Shown here: piece after piece, positions 14,440-25,735 of the stretch
Numbering within the stretch: position 1 is the first letter of the stretch
Layout: the number at the start of each line of letters is the position of its first letter
Source of the DNA: Sphagnum compactum
Lineage: Eukaryota; Bryophyta; Sphagnopsida; Sphagnales
Reading direction: 5' to 3'
DNA: 64,000 nucleotides
Assembly (NCBI GenBank): GCA_965153455.1
Contig: OZ234496.1
Location: forward strand, 8,827,863-8,891,862
Made by a program: the position numbers and the translations under genes
Notes under the pieces: generated by a model
Told to the model about the DNA's origin: nothing
What the model saw: only the letters and a program-made list of their open reading frames with translations
The model's database searches: none

Positions 14440-17125
14440 ACAAGTCTAGCGGAGCTGCTGCACTTGCAAGGCAGCAGCTCTACCAATTCTGGATTATTGC
14501 ACTTGGAAGAATGGACTGCACTTGGAACAATGTAAGTACCTGCAGCTGTGAAAGAGGAAAGTAATGTTTTTCTCTCCATCCACAGTTTTATTTTCCTTCA
14601 GATTTTTGAGCACAAAAGAGTAGTGTGAAGAAGGTAGTCTGTATAAGATTACCACTCTTTTGAGGAGAGAATTGTTTTTCAGGCAGTAGTGCATGATCAA
14701 CGAAACAATAGCCTTTCCGGAGAATCTCAAGAATTTGTAAAAACATGGGTGTTGCAAAACTGAACTAGGATCTGGTAGCTTTCCAGCTGATCTTTGCTGC
14801 TGCCTTCAAATTGATCACTTGAATTAAATTCGTCCATGAAATGAAATATCACTTTTTTGCAAGTGGACAGTAGCTCTGAGTGGAAGACCCAAGTTTTATG
14901 AAATAAAATGCCATGTTTGGTCAGTTATTGAGTGGATCATAATAGTAGCTCTGGTTTCGATGCCAGATAACATCATCTTATATTTAACACAAAAAAGCTT
15001 AGTAGAAACAGCTTGTGATCCAGGTTTCAATTTAGCACATCCAAAAAGGAGTTCACCAGAGAAACAAAAGGGTCCAAATATTTAGTATTGAAACTAAGTT
15101 TGCATACAATTTTGTTGTGAAACGCACAAGCTGACAACTGAGAAATATGAAAAGTCCACAACAAGTTTTAATGCCATGACAATTTACAACAAATCAAGGT
15201 ATAATAAAAGTTAAAACGAGACACCTTCTCTCCATTTAGTCTTTAAGAAAAACTGAAATGTCGAATATTCTAAAACCCTCTTATGTATTCTCAAAACCCT
15301 TCTGGCATTTAAGGGTTAAATCTCAAAACGGCAATGAATTTTGTCAAGTTTCTGCCCTTACATATGGAGTTGATCTAAATGGAGGTTGTAGGATAAGCTG
15401 AAGTAGTGTTAGTGGGAAGATTGTGAGACAAGCTAAAACAAGGTTAGAAAGGTTGAAGACCACAACAAACAACTTTGGAGAAGAGGAGAAAACTGCAATT
15501 CAAATGAACAGAAGGGATTGGGTGAAGAGAAGAGAAAATAGCAACTCCAAATCAACAAGAAGAATTGTAAGCTCATATGTGACCTATAACATTGAACAAA
15601 CAACCATCTTTCGCATGTTCATTGACAACCTTGCATAGCATAGAGCAAAAAATTAGGGTGAACAATCGCAATAAACTGTCACATTATTAGTGTCCATCAA
15701 GCGTCACAAGTATATAGCGAGTGACAAGTATGGTAGTACCTTTCATAACTTCACAGCTGCTTCATCAATTCTCAGCAGGTGCCATATGCCAATCTCAAAC
15801 AACATAATGGGTTTCTGTCACAAATCCCTAAGAGCAATTGCACCTTTACATAACACTCTTTGAAAAGAAAACCAAGATCAGGAAAGAGAGCAGAATCTAG
15901 AAGAGGGAGGGAAAAAAAAATGAAAGAAAGTAAGCAGAAGGGAAGAAAACACTAAAAGAATTAGGATTATATAATTTCAAGAACAAAAGTGGGCTTCAAA
16001 AACCTCCCAATAGTATTACTATTAACCCCTTGGTTCTTGAATCAGCTGGAAGACTCCAAAGGCTGCAATTCCATAATCATCTTGTTCTATTTGAAGCCAG
16101 CTTTTTGGTTGGCTTTAATATATGTTTCACATTTTTTACCTTTCTAGACTCGCTGCTTAAAGTCACATTTGAGCTAAGAATTGGCATCATTTAAAACTAC
16201 AGAACTTGAAAATGTGCAAGACCAACCCGTCTAGCTGGAATGAAATTTGCAAAGCTGGCATACAAATAATGTTGTTACCTAAATTTGAGAAAGTGTGTAG
16301 AAGATGCTAATGTTTCAACCTTTTTAAATCTTGGCTTAAAGCTCCAAGCAATTGGAAAAAAAGCTATTGAAAGTAAAGTGTTGATGATATAAGGGTATCT
16401 AATTGCCCCCACAAATTGAGTTTGAAACTGGTTTGCACAATTGAAGCTACAGAGAGACTCCTCTGACCTTGACATCTTGCTGCCTTTTTGTGAAAAAAAA
16501 AAAAAACTGAAGGTAAGGGCTTGATATTGAGGTCCAAAGAATTTGAAAGAGGAAAACCCGATATTCTAGCAAACACTTTGTTATCCCAAATACCATTCTG
16601 ACTTTGGGATCTGATAGGTTAATCCTCATACAAAGAGTTGGAAAATAAAAGACTGCAACAAAAGTGAAGAAGATTTCGTATAGATTTGCTCTCGAGAAAC
16701 TCAAGAATCTTATGACATCTAAAAACTCCCAAAAGAGTCTCAAAAAATCTAACTATTTCTAGAGTGAATGTGAACTTTCTGGAACCAATCTGGCAACCCA
16801 AAGTGAATTGACCACCGGCAAAATAGCTTTACAGTAGGAGATTACCTACTTTGGAAACTTCTGTGAGAGAGTTGAACCAGCAATACTATGAACCTAGGGT
16901 CAGTTTGATGGGGTTTTTATGTAACTTCAGAGCACCACAAAGAAAGGGAGGACATGAGCCACTCCCTGCTACCAATCACTAACCTTCTTCACACTTTGTC
17001 TAAAAATTGGTGAGATCAGCTGCATGGTGTGCTGAGGAAATCTACACTACAAACCACTTTGCATAAGTTGAAATCTGGTAATGTCAGCTGCCACGGAAGT
17101 CAATGACATCCTGACTTCAGTCATG
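14440..17125. other. 3'UTR of LEA gene and spacer
   Basis: This covers the LEA 3' flank and about 2.3 kb of spacer. Open frames on the minus strand at 16.27-16.80 kb overlap each other in different frames and have no motif, so I treat them as chance. The last 100-150 bases are probably the 3'UTR of the minus-strand membrane-protein gene that ends at 17,126. Confidence 0.5.
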
Positions 17126-17407
17126 CTATTGTGGTACATCAGCTTGTTTGCTGCTGCCTCTCTGCCTTGCAGAAGGGACAGCAGAAGAAGAAGAAGAAGA
17201 AGAAGCTGCTGAATCATCAACTTGTTGTTTAACAGGTACTAGGACAGAACCTCCAGTAGCCTCTGTATGGCGCACCGCTAATGTCCAGGCTGCATAAAGT
17301 ACAAACAAACCATTTGCAAAAATTGCAAGGACCCAGAAGCCAATTTCTTTCCACCCACCCCATGGTTCACCTGCGACAAGTTGATCATCAGTATTGCTGT
17401 GCTCCAT
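17126..17407 (-). CDS. Small single-pass membrane protein, unrecognised
   Basis: A 93-aa protein starting at the ATG on 17,407. The first 20 or so residues are acidic/polar (MEHSNTDDQLVAGEPWGGWK). One hydrophobic helix follows at about residues 21-42 (IGFWVLAIFANGLFVLYAAW). The tail is polar and holds a seven-serine run encoded by an AAG/AGC-type triplet repeat. The frame is open 5' of the ATG, but a clear acceptor (ATTGCAG|AGAAGAG, exon from about 17,418) lies 10 bases before the ATG, so the start codon sits at the beginning of the second exon. A consensus donor (CAGTTG|GTGAGT) ending at 17,949 suggests a 5'UTR exon upstream that contains the (GA)n run near 18.16 kb. The compact Gly/Trp segment before the membrane helix looks conserved-protein-like, but I do not recognise the family. 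Confidence 0.6.
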   Translation of the reverse strand: MEHSNTDDQLVAGEPWGGWKEIGFWVLAIFANGLFVLYAAWTLAVRHTEATGGSVLVPVKQQVDDSAASSSSSSSAVPSARQRGSSKQADVPQ

Positions 17408-17923
17408 AATTTCTCTTCTCTGCAATATTACACCATGCAAACTATTATCCAACTGTCCACCACGAAGAATCACCAAGACCCTAGATTGTTGTCAAATGGC
17501 ATGTGAAAAAACTGATTTGCCAACATATTTCGATGGCTTTACACTCATTTTGAGTTTTGTGTATAATTCAGCCACATTCAAGTGAAGATCAAGAAACTAA
17601 CATTTGCAATCATCCAAATGGTGCAGACTCTTGTCATTACTCATATCAGCATATATAGATAGGTCAAAGTTGGAAAATAAAATAAAATCATTTGAAGTTT
17701 TATATCATGAACTTTAGATAGTTGCCAATTTTTTTTGTTCACCAGGAGCAATCACTTAAACCTAAAACACATCACCTGAAATTTCTAATGCATATTTCTT
17801 ATAGGGAACCAAGAAGAAAAATGAAGAATCGACACATAAGCACCCAAAGGACTAGTGAAACAGACTCGGAAATGTTGTACATAAAATCATTACTGATTTT
17901 GCAGTAATAATTGGTTTGCAAAT

Positions 17924-17940
17924 GAGAGAGAGAGAGAGAG
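17924..17940. repeat. (GA)n microsatellite
   Basis: About eight GA units. It lies just 3' (minus-strand sense) of the proposed 5'UTR donor of the membrane-protein gene. Confidence 0.9.
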
Positions 17941-17949
17941 ATACTCACC

Positions 17950-18158
17950 AACTGAGACACCACCCTCTTCTGAAACGTTCCTGCAAAACCTTCCCAACAA
18001 TTACGCTCAAAGTCTGTTTGTGTGGGAAAGTAGATTGTGATCTTCCATTGCCACTAAGGGTCAACAAAAGGGTAAAACTGCAACCCTCGCTCAGGCATCA
18101 GTTGAAGCATATCCGCATCTTGGATCACGCGGTGCATCAGCCCCCGTCTCTGGCGTCA

Positions 18159-18193
<35 letters not shown>

Positions 18194-18290
18194 TGTGTTC
18201 TGCCCCCTTCACTCCACTTCTCTTCTTCCCTTGCTTTCCCAGAGAAGACGACATTATGATTTGCCGCCGAGGTCTTCGTGGATGATACCT
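17950..18290 (-). other. Probable 5'UTR exon and promoter-proximal region of the 17.1 kb gene
   Basis: On the minus strand this GC-richer segment ends in a strong donor (CAGTTG|GTGAGT at 17,949). A matching acceptor lies at about 17,418. It contains a 15-unit CT/GA repeat at 18,161-18,190, of the kind common in plant leaders. The ATG codons I see in it are followed quickly by stops, so it is probably untranslated. The extent is a guess. Confidence 0.35.
18161..18190. repeat. (TC)15 microsatellite
   Basis: Perfect dinucleotide tract, in the proposed leader of the minus-strand membrane-protein gene. Confidence 0.95.
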
Positions 18291-18299
18291 GCACATCCA

Positions 18300-21200
18300 A
18301 TTGTCATCTTTCATCCATGAAACCAACTAGGCATCACTTTTACCTCTTCGTCCATCAAAGTAACTAGTAACTAACCAACCATCATTGTTTGCTCAGTGAA
18401 TACTAGTAGTGAATAGGTAGGTACCTATCTATTTTTCTTCAAAAACAAATCTCTCTTTTTTTTTTTTTTCGAAATTTGGGTATTTTTCAAGGAAAAAAAA
18501 GAATATTGAGAGTTGAGACAGAATACTCTTATTTATTTATTTATTTATTAGTGGGTACCCATGAAATTTGGACAATGTGAAGTCCTCCGGTTTCTTTAAA
18601 CCAAGAGAGACACACACAAAGGCGCAAAGCAGCTATTTTTATTTTTATTTTATTTATTTTTTGTGATGAAAATCCGTTGAAAAGTCCTCCATGAAAACAT
18701 ACATGGTGAAGCGAGCATTTTAGAAAATTTTCAAAAATAAAAATAAATCGCCACATTTCCAGGAGGGGAAAAAAAAAAGTTTCCTATTTAAAATCCATTA
18801 CATGACGATCCAAAATCAGGTGCGAGGAGACGGAGGATCGAACGAGTGTGTGTCTCTCCGCCACCACGACCCGCATTTGGCGCTGGAACATTTCAGGCCA
18901 GTTGCGGCTCATTTCGGGACCTCGTTTCTGTCAACTACGTCGATTGGTCGAAATAAATTATGTTTTTCCCATCTGGGTATATTTAGAGGCCGGCCAGTTC
19001 TGCCAAACCCCCTTCCCAAGCCCTGTCACAGACAGACAAGTGAATTAATATATAAGATTCGCATTTTGGCGAAATTTCACACCCCCCCCCCCTAAAAACG
19101 TTGAGTATCCATCAATGTTTTTGGGTTGTGAAAATTTGCCAAAAAGTGAGACAAAAAAGAGAAAGAATATTTTGTCTTGGTTCTATATATATATATATAT
19201 GTATATCTGAAAAAATCCCCAAATTTCGAAAAAAAATTATTTTTGGAAAAAATTTCTTCACATTTGGATTCTAATTTAGTTTGGTAACATTTTGTTAAAT
19301 AGTTTATAAAAAAACTACTTACTTACTTACTTATTGCCAATTAAGGTTAAATCCCTCACTAAATTCCCCTTGGGATGCTAGCCATGATGCAACAGCAGAA
19401 AATTGAAAAAAAAATGCACTGATATTGTCATTGTTAGCCAAAAAAATTTGTCTGAAATTTCACATCTGTGATTTTTTTGGGGGTCGTAAGATTCTTTTTG
19501 GATACCTTTTAGATACCTTTTAAATCCCTTTGGTTCACCACATTTTGAGGAGAAAAACATGGGCCAGAGTGAACCAGCAACCACCGATGCACTAATTGGT
19601 CGTTCTATCCACTAGATGGGCTACGTTTTTTCATTCGGCGTCAGATGGGGTTCATCACCATCCATTTTTTTTTGCTACTGACCACTATACCTTTTTTTTT
19701 TGGTTTGTTTTTGGTTGTCTTTTCCTTGGACCTGATTTCACACATAGCTACCCTGCTCACCTTCCTACCTTCATAAGTATTGTACCAACCTTGATACCTT
19801 ACTAATTATCTCCTAACTGACCTAGCTACCTTAATAACTAGTTATCCTATTGACCTAATGTGAGGAATTCTTGCAGACCTTCAACATACAGATATGCACT
19901 CACAAAACCCGCTTGGAAGTGGAACTACTATGTAATTGTAGTCTAACAAGTACGGTGGTTCAAGGTAATGCAATGAAACTCACTAAAAATCTAATGTGTT
20001 GTGTCCACTTGAAAGATACAAAGACATTGTGAGAGAATCGTAACTCACCTGGATGGAATATGAAGAGCATTATGTTGACGTTCATTCAATGTCACGCTTG
20101 ATGGTTGAACCCTTTTTGTTCCATTCGTCATAACATCTACATATAACCTCCTAATCTAACATGCATTGGATTTTTGAAAAGGCTAATTTAAACGGAGCCA
20201 TGTTACAAAATCTTATAAGTTTTTATTTTTTTGATCAAGAATTAAGCCTTGAGACTAAACATCACTTACTTAGATTGAGGAAAAAACAGACAAATTCAAC
20301 CCCCTCTACTTCCGGCAAGTGTATCTCCCTTATAGCAAACTCGATGATGTTGAAATTTGGAGAGAACCTCTTGCACCTCCAAAACAAAAACTGTTATAAG
20401 TTTGGCACAAATCCAATAGTGAATTTGAGAGGAACAACTATTTGAAACAAAACTACAGAGGCTTTGTCATGGAAATTCTTCCATGAACTCCACTACAAAC
20501 ACCCTTTATTTCCGACAAGTGTAGTTCCCTCACAGCAACCCCGATGATGCTGAAATTTGGAGAGAACCTTCTACACCTCCTAAACAAGAACCTTTTTAAG
20601 TTTGGCACAAATCCAACAGTGGATTTGGGAGGAACAACTATTTGAAACAAAACTCTAGAGGCTTTGTCATGAAAATCCTTCCATGCTTATTTCTTGCACA
20701 CATCATTTTCATGAACAACACCCTTCCACACATAAGAACTAATCTTTTCCTCACACATTCATTCTCTTCCCTTCTCCTTTCCTCAACCCAAGATACTCCT
20801 CTCTCCCTTGGTAAGCCTTCATGACCCTCCTTGAGCTTGTTCCCCGTGACCAATGGAAGCTTCGAAATCCTTCCCTGCAATCAATGGCCTCCTCATCCTT
20901 TAAGAGCCAATGAGAATTGAGAATGATTTGCCTTCCAATTGATTTTAGGATAAGAATCCTTGGGCCCAATGAGACACAAAAAATATTCCATCCTCCAATC
21001 AAATAGGATGACAATCCTCATGATTAATGGGATTGGAGGACTCAACCTTCCCCTTATCTTGGATATCTTGATGAGGTTTTTGAGCTTGATCCTTATCCTT
21101 TCTGTCCGTTGACCCTCACATCCTACTTCTTCATCCTAATTATTTCAAGTAACTAACTACTAGGACATTTTATCGGTAGTACCAAGTAAACATCCTTGAG

Positions 21201-21560
21201 TCCTTATTTGACTAAATCAATTCAATGGTTGAAGTAACATCCCTGCGTACCATTTACTCTTTTGATATCCCTTACTTATTTTTTCTTCCATACACTAATT
21301 AACTATGTAGTACATAGTAAATTGGAATTAAAATTTTCATCACAAAAACCCCCACATACTCTTAGATCCATCGTCGAAATTAGGGTTCGATGAATCTATT
21401 AGATCTAAAATGTTCGATTTTTCATGAGGTTCCGCCGTCACTCCCACACCTTACGCCTACCCTAATTTGTTAAATAAAAAGGCATCGACCCCTTCTGAAT
21501 GCAAGTACCACATTGTTTCTACTACCTTCTGTTTTTGTTGATGCAGGTGCTAATTTAGTC
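18300..21560. other. Spacer with low-complexity DNA and a 200-bp tandem duplication
   Basis: There is no supported gene. 18.8-19.06 kb is more GC-rich and open in two + frames, but without recognisable motifs or splice support; it may be an upstream regulatory region or a gene relic. (TA)n occurs at 19,183-19,200 and an oligo-C run at about 19,082-19,092. The 200-bp tandem duplication at 20.3-20.7 kb is listed separately. Confidence 0.5.
20300..20690. repeat. Tandem duplication, about 200-bp unit, two copies
   Basis: The block that starts at 20,311 (TCCGGCAAGTGTATCTCCCT) recurs at 20,511 with point differences. The similarity runs through the shared GGCACAAATCCAA and GAGGAACAACTATTTGAAAC segments to about 20,490 and 20,690. 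The open frames across it have ATG or alternative starts but no motif, and similar frames are open on both strands. Confidence 0.85.
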
Positions 21561-21947
21561 ATGGCGGATGATGTCGCTACGCCTTCGAATCCTCCAGTTG
21601 CACCAATAGATAGGGAAGAGCTTGAAAAAACACCGCTTGACGAAGTAGCGCTTGAGGTGAATGTCTCTCAACGGTCGCGCGAAGAAGAACCATCCAGAAG
21701 AATGGTGCGCACTCGAGTCAATCGTTCGGCATGGGATCATCGATTGTCTCCTAACCCACATGCCTTAACAATTTATTTAGAATTCATTCCTACTCGAGGA
21801 ACCGCGTCAGAAAGGTTTGAAGAGTGTCAATGTGAAGACGACGATGCTCGTCTTTATTGTCAAACTTGGGTTCCCGGTGATGGCCATTATCGTTGGCTAC
21901 GAGGCCCAATTAACCCCTTTCCATGGAGCATCGAGCCGAATACCTAG
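21561..21947 (+). CDS. Unrecognised 128-aa protein
   Basis: An ATG-initiated open frame with more balanced base composition than the DNA around it. It encodes an acidic N-terminal half (residues 1-55, rich in Glu/Asp/Pro) and a C-terminal half rich in Trp, His, Arg and Tyr. That half has a short acidic Cys-containing patch (ECQCEDDDARLYCQTW) and ends in GPINPFPWSIEPNT. A good acceptor-like site (GATGCAG|GTGC at 21,547) precedes the ATG by 14 bases, so it may be the coding exon of a gene with a spliced leader. It could also be a transposon-encoded or captured fragment. No membrane helix or signal peptide is evident. I do not recognise a family. Confidence 0.4.
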   Translation: MADDVATPSNPPVAPIDREELEKTPLDEVALEVNVSQRSREEEPSRRMVRTRVNRSAWDHRLSPNPHALTIYLEFIPTRGTASERFEECQCEDDDARLYCQTWVPGDGHYRWLRGPINPFPWSIEPNT

Positions 21948-22279
21948 CTCGCACCATTCTTCGCATTTTGGAATTTTTGCAATTGTGATCTATTCCCTTA
22001 AAGTTGTTTACTAAATTGTAATTCATTTGAGGCCACTTAGGTGGAAATGTTAATACTTAAGTTTGATTTTGATTCTATCTAAGCGTCTGATAGAAGTGAA
22101 AACTAAATAAAGATGTATCAGGACTGCATCCTAGAAATCTTTCCAGTACATCATTCGTGCCTGAAGATTATTCTACAGACTAACTTAATATTGCCATGGC
22201 GAAATTTTGTTTACCTAATTTAGTTATGGAATGGACATTACAATACATTTTTTCATGTAATTATTATAAGTATATACTA

Positions 22280-22562
22280 TTGGATTATGATTTAGGTTTA
22301 AGGTTGGGACACATAAATTAGTTTGCAAGTTTTTTCACAAATTTATAATAATTAACCTAAATTCGGCTAAATTTGGGGGGGGAATTTTAGGGTTTAGACA
22401 TATGTGAAATAATATAATTTCATTATATATCTTTTTCAAAGAGAGTGGAAATTTTTAATTTGGAAAGATCGCACAAAGGTAAGAAACATATATTTTCTTT
22501 TGGTTTTTTACAAAATTTATTTGATTGTTTTTGAAGATTAAGGTTTTTTTTCAGTTAGTAAA
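22280..22562. repeat. Diverged direct repeat, copy A
   Basis: Shares an ordered series of landmarks with 23,178-23,457: ATTATGNTTTAGGTTTA, GGACANATAAATTA, TATAATAATT, TTNNGGNTTANACATATGT, AAGAAACATA and AGTTAGT. The offset is about 895 bp throughout, so this is an ancient duplication. No protein is encoded. Confidence 0.75.
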
Positions 22563-23177
22563 TATTTGTAGTTTAAAAGCTTTAAAACTTGGTTTTTAAA
22601 TTTTTTCCTATGTTTTTTTAAATGTTTTTGTTTTGCATTGTATAATTTGTATACTTTGTACAGTTTTTTGGGTTTATGGCATATATCACTAGGATTTTTT
22701 TTTGTTATGGTTGTAATAGGGCTTATGGCAAAATATCATTTGGATTTTTAGGGTTATGTCTTATGATTTAATGTTTAGGAATTTGATTCATATATATCAA
22801 GGCTTAAAGTTTATATTCTAGACTTTGATCATTGTATTGGTTTTTGATCTTATCACTTGTTTAGATTTATAACATAATTTATGAATTTCCTTTGTTTCCA
22901 TATGTTCCATAGTCGTTAAAGTTCAATATTTCCTTACCCACTTTTGTTTAAATGCAATACCCATATCATATTGTGATAATTCATTAACCATGAAACATAA
23001 AAAATATTTTAAAAATATTTGATTCCCTGCCAATACATCATGAAATTCATGTTTTCAAAATTATTTATTCACCTTATAGTGTGATTTAACATATATAAAA
23101 ATGAGCATAATGCAAAATTGGTCACATTGATGATATAAGGGGTTAGGGTTTAATGGAAAATTTATTACTTAGTGTGA

Positions 23178-23457
23178 GAATTATGGTTTAGGTTTAGAGT
23201 TTAGGACATATAAATTAATTAACATTTTCTTACAAGTCTATAATAATTTAAATAAATCTAAGGTGCATTTTGGGTGAAAGTTTTAAGGCTTAAACATATG
23301 TAAAACAATGCATGTCATTATATATATATTTTTTAAAAGTGAAAGAACTTAACTTGGAAATATTACCAAATGGTAAGAAACATACCTTTTTTAATGTTTT
23401 GTTACAAATTTTATTTAATTATTCAAAAAATTAAGGCCAAATTTCTAGTTAGTGAAA
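23178..23457. repeat. Diverged direct repeat, copy B
   Basis: Partner of 22,280-22,562, with the same landmarks in the same order. The copies are too diverged, and the interval too short and non-coding, to call them LTRs of an intact element. Confidence 0.75.
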
Positions 23458-23489
23458 ATACGTACATGTGCGGGTATTACAAAAGTATA

Positions 23490-23855
23490 TGAATACCTAG
23501 CCCTAACTGCAGTACCTATATTCAAATTCGTTTTGATATAACATGTAGGTGATTTAAATAACTTGAGGTGCAGACCCAACCCTAAATGCAATACCCATAT
23601 TAAAGTTCATTTTGATACAACCCATAGGTGATTTAAGTAACTTGAGGTGCAGACCAACCCTAAATGCAATACCCACATGTAGGTCATTTCGAAATAACCA
23701 ATATGTAGTGTGGGTGGCCTTTCAATGAAAACCAAAGCCAATATGCAATACTTGCATGCAAGTTCATTTTGAAATAATCCATAGGTGATTTAAACAACCC
23801 TAGGTGAAGAATCAACTTTAAATGTAATACTCACATGTAAGGTCACTTCAAAATA
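23490..23855. repeat. Tandem array, about 79-bp unit, 4-5 degenerate copies
   Basis: Landmarks recur in order: CTAAATGCAATACCC, TTCATTTTGATA, ATAGGTGATTTAA and CTTGAGGTGCAGACC. GTGATTTAA occurs at 23,549 and 23,628, giving the 79-bp period. Later copies (near 23,700 and 23,785) are more diverged. Confidence 0.85.
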
Positions 23856-24216
23856 AGTGGTTGGGTACTCAAAATATGTCTTTTTATATACCTAAATTAA
23901 TTTTATGACAATTAATTATCATGAATAATAATCTAAAATAATGATTTGAATAACTTATCAACATCAAAAATCTAATTAAGAGAATAAATTAAATATCAAA
24001 TTATTGATTTTATTTTTAGATCAAAATTTTAATTATCTGAATAATTAAGGTTCAACCAAATAATCAATTAATTAATATTTAAAAAACGATTGTTTAAAAA
24101 TGATAATAAATCATTTACATTATCTGAAATAAAATTTAATAAAATTTTAATTATAACATTATTTGTTGATATTTAGATTAAATTATTACGTCATATGAAT
24201 CTTATAAATATTATAA

Positions 24217-24446
24217 TGGAAACCTATATGCAAGTATTGCAAAAGATGTTAAAAATCAACAACTATTTATGGACCTATATGCGGGTACTGTAATGGATGT
24301 TAAAAAAATCAACTACTCGACCTATATGAGGGTATTGCAATGGATGTAAAAAACCAACAACTATTTATGAAATCTATATGCGGGTATTGCAATGGATGTA
24401 AAAAAATCAACAACTATTTATGAGACCCATATGTGGGTATTGCATA
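24217..24446. repeat. Tandem array, about 50-bp unit, five copies
   Basis: CCTATATGCGGGTATTGCAA-like starts occur at 24,223, 24,274, 24,321, 24,373 and 24,426. Each of the first four is followed by an AATGGATGTTAAAAA-like and a CAACTATTTATG-like segment. The GGGTATTGCAATG core resembles, in reverse complement, the GCAATACCC core of the 79-bp array 0.4 kb upstream. Confidence 0.9.
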
Positions 24447-25399
24447 TTTGAAATGGCCTTATGGAAATTATAGTAGAAAGGATGTAGGTATTACACAATG
24501 TTCATTTTGATCTTTGTAAACCTTAGACAAATTAATGTTACCTATTCATATGGGCCTATTTAAGTTTTGATTCTTACATTTAAAATATTAAGAAGATTAT
24601 GTAAAAGAAGGCATATATAATTAACCATATACCCATCAAACATGTGTGATTAAAAGAAAATATTATATTGATAAACGATGTACAAATAAAATGTTAAAGA
24701 ACCCAATGAAAAAAAAAGGTTCTTTATAATATATCAAAGGACCAAAGTTCAAAAATTGGGTAGTCCAAAAAATGAAAGGGCTGAAAAAACCTAATTAATT
24801 ATATAAAGTGGAAACCCTAAACCATATCATTATCTACAATCTCGTGTTTAGCTTGGTAAATAGCAACTGCATCTATAACCCTTGTTACATGACGAGGCAG
24901 TGCATAGATGGCAACGTTACATCTAAAGTTGAATTGGATTTGCAACAAACTTTTCTTTTGTTGTGTTTTGAACCCTATAAACACCCCAAAACCACCAAAT
25001 TAATCCTTAACACACCTTAGATGAAACAAAATTATGAAAAAACAATAAACATTGATTATTATTTTTTCTTACCTTCCATGAATCATTCTAGATTCATGGA
25101 AATCCAATACATTTGTCAACTTTTGTGTCTAACTTGTTTCAGTGGATTCTTGATCCCAATTTTTGACATCCCATGCCATCTTCAATCATCGTGCATATGC
25201 AGAATGGGTGGATTGAATCATCTCTTGTAAATCTTCATCCTTCTCTATTCGTGATGTTGCATCTTGAGGCAAACTTCCCACGCCCCATGCATTAAGACCC
25301 AACACCTGCAACAATTGCTTTGAAGTTAATTTGACCAAAGTTGGTTTTGGTAATGGGTGGACATCGTTCTACAACAATTACCAGCTTATCCCATTTGCA

Positions 25400-25735
25400 C
25401 TAAGCTTTGGCACGAGCATGACTAGTAACCTTTTGATCATTCCACATTTGCCCAACCATGGCATCTTCCAAGATGCGAGCGTTCATTTTAGCATGGTCTT
25501 GATGTTGAGGATTTCTTTCAGAGCTTGAAAGCCTCCCAGGTTTGGCCTTTTCTACCACTAAGCCATGCACTTCCTTAAAATGTTTGGTCAATAACCATTT
25601 GGCACAATATGTGACAATGTAAGTGCCAACTTTACACTTCCATTTCGACCCAACCTTCATCCATTCTTTGTCCTTCCAAGCCATATTAAGTGGACAAGGG
25701 GGTGCGGTGTGGTTGAATTGCCTGGTCGGTTTCAA
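25400..25735 (-). pseudogene. Possible transposon-related protein fragment with decayed zinc-finger-like motif
   Basis: A minus-strand open frame of 111 codons. It contains a segment with Cys, Cys, His, His spaced roughly as in a C2H2 finger (CKVGTYIVTYCAKWLLTKHF, then EVHGL) and a basic, Gln/His-rich segment (RNPQHQDHAKMNARILEDAM). The order suggests a DNA-binding domain from a repetitive plant gene or transposon. The upstream start is unclear and the frame is broken on both sides, so a fragment is most likely. Assignment to a transposon class is not possible from what I see. Confidence 0.35.

Larger units (their letters stand above)
21948..25399. other. AT-rich spacer with several repeat families
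   Basis: There is no supported gene. It contains a pair of diverged direct repeats about 0.9 kb apart (22.28/23.18 kb), a tandem array with about 79-bp units (23.5-23.85 kb) and another with about 50-bp units (24.2-24.45 kb). Short frames at 24.8-25.5 kb have no motifs. Confidence 0.6.

Noticed and set aside
16275-16801. Overlapping minus-strand frames
   Set aside because: They start in different frames, have no motifs and no splice logic; consistent with chance in moderately AT-rich DNA.
18802-19095. 97-codon + ATG frame
   Set aside because: The composition is GC-rich, but the product has no recognisable domain and ends in a proline run encoded by a C homopolymer.
22280-23457. LTR retrotransposon
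   Set aside because: The interval between the repeats is only about 0.6 kb, has no gag/pol frames, and no TG..CA ends or target duplication are visible.
23490-24446. CRISPR-like array
   Set aside because: Whole units (about 79 and 50 bp) are repeated with drift, with no short constant repeat and unique spacers; the DNA is plant nuclear.
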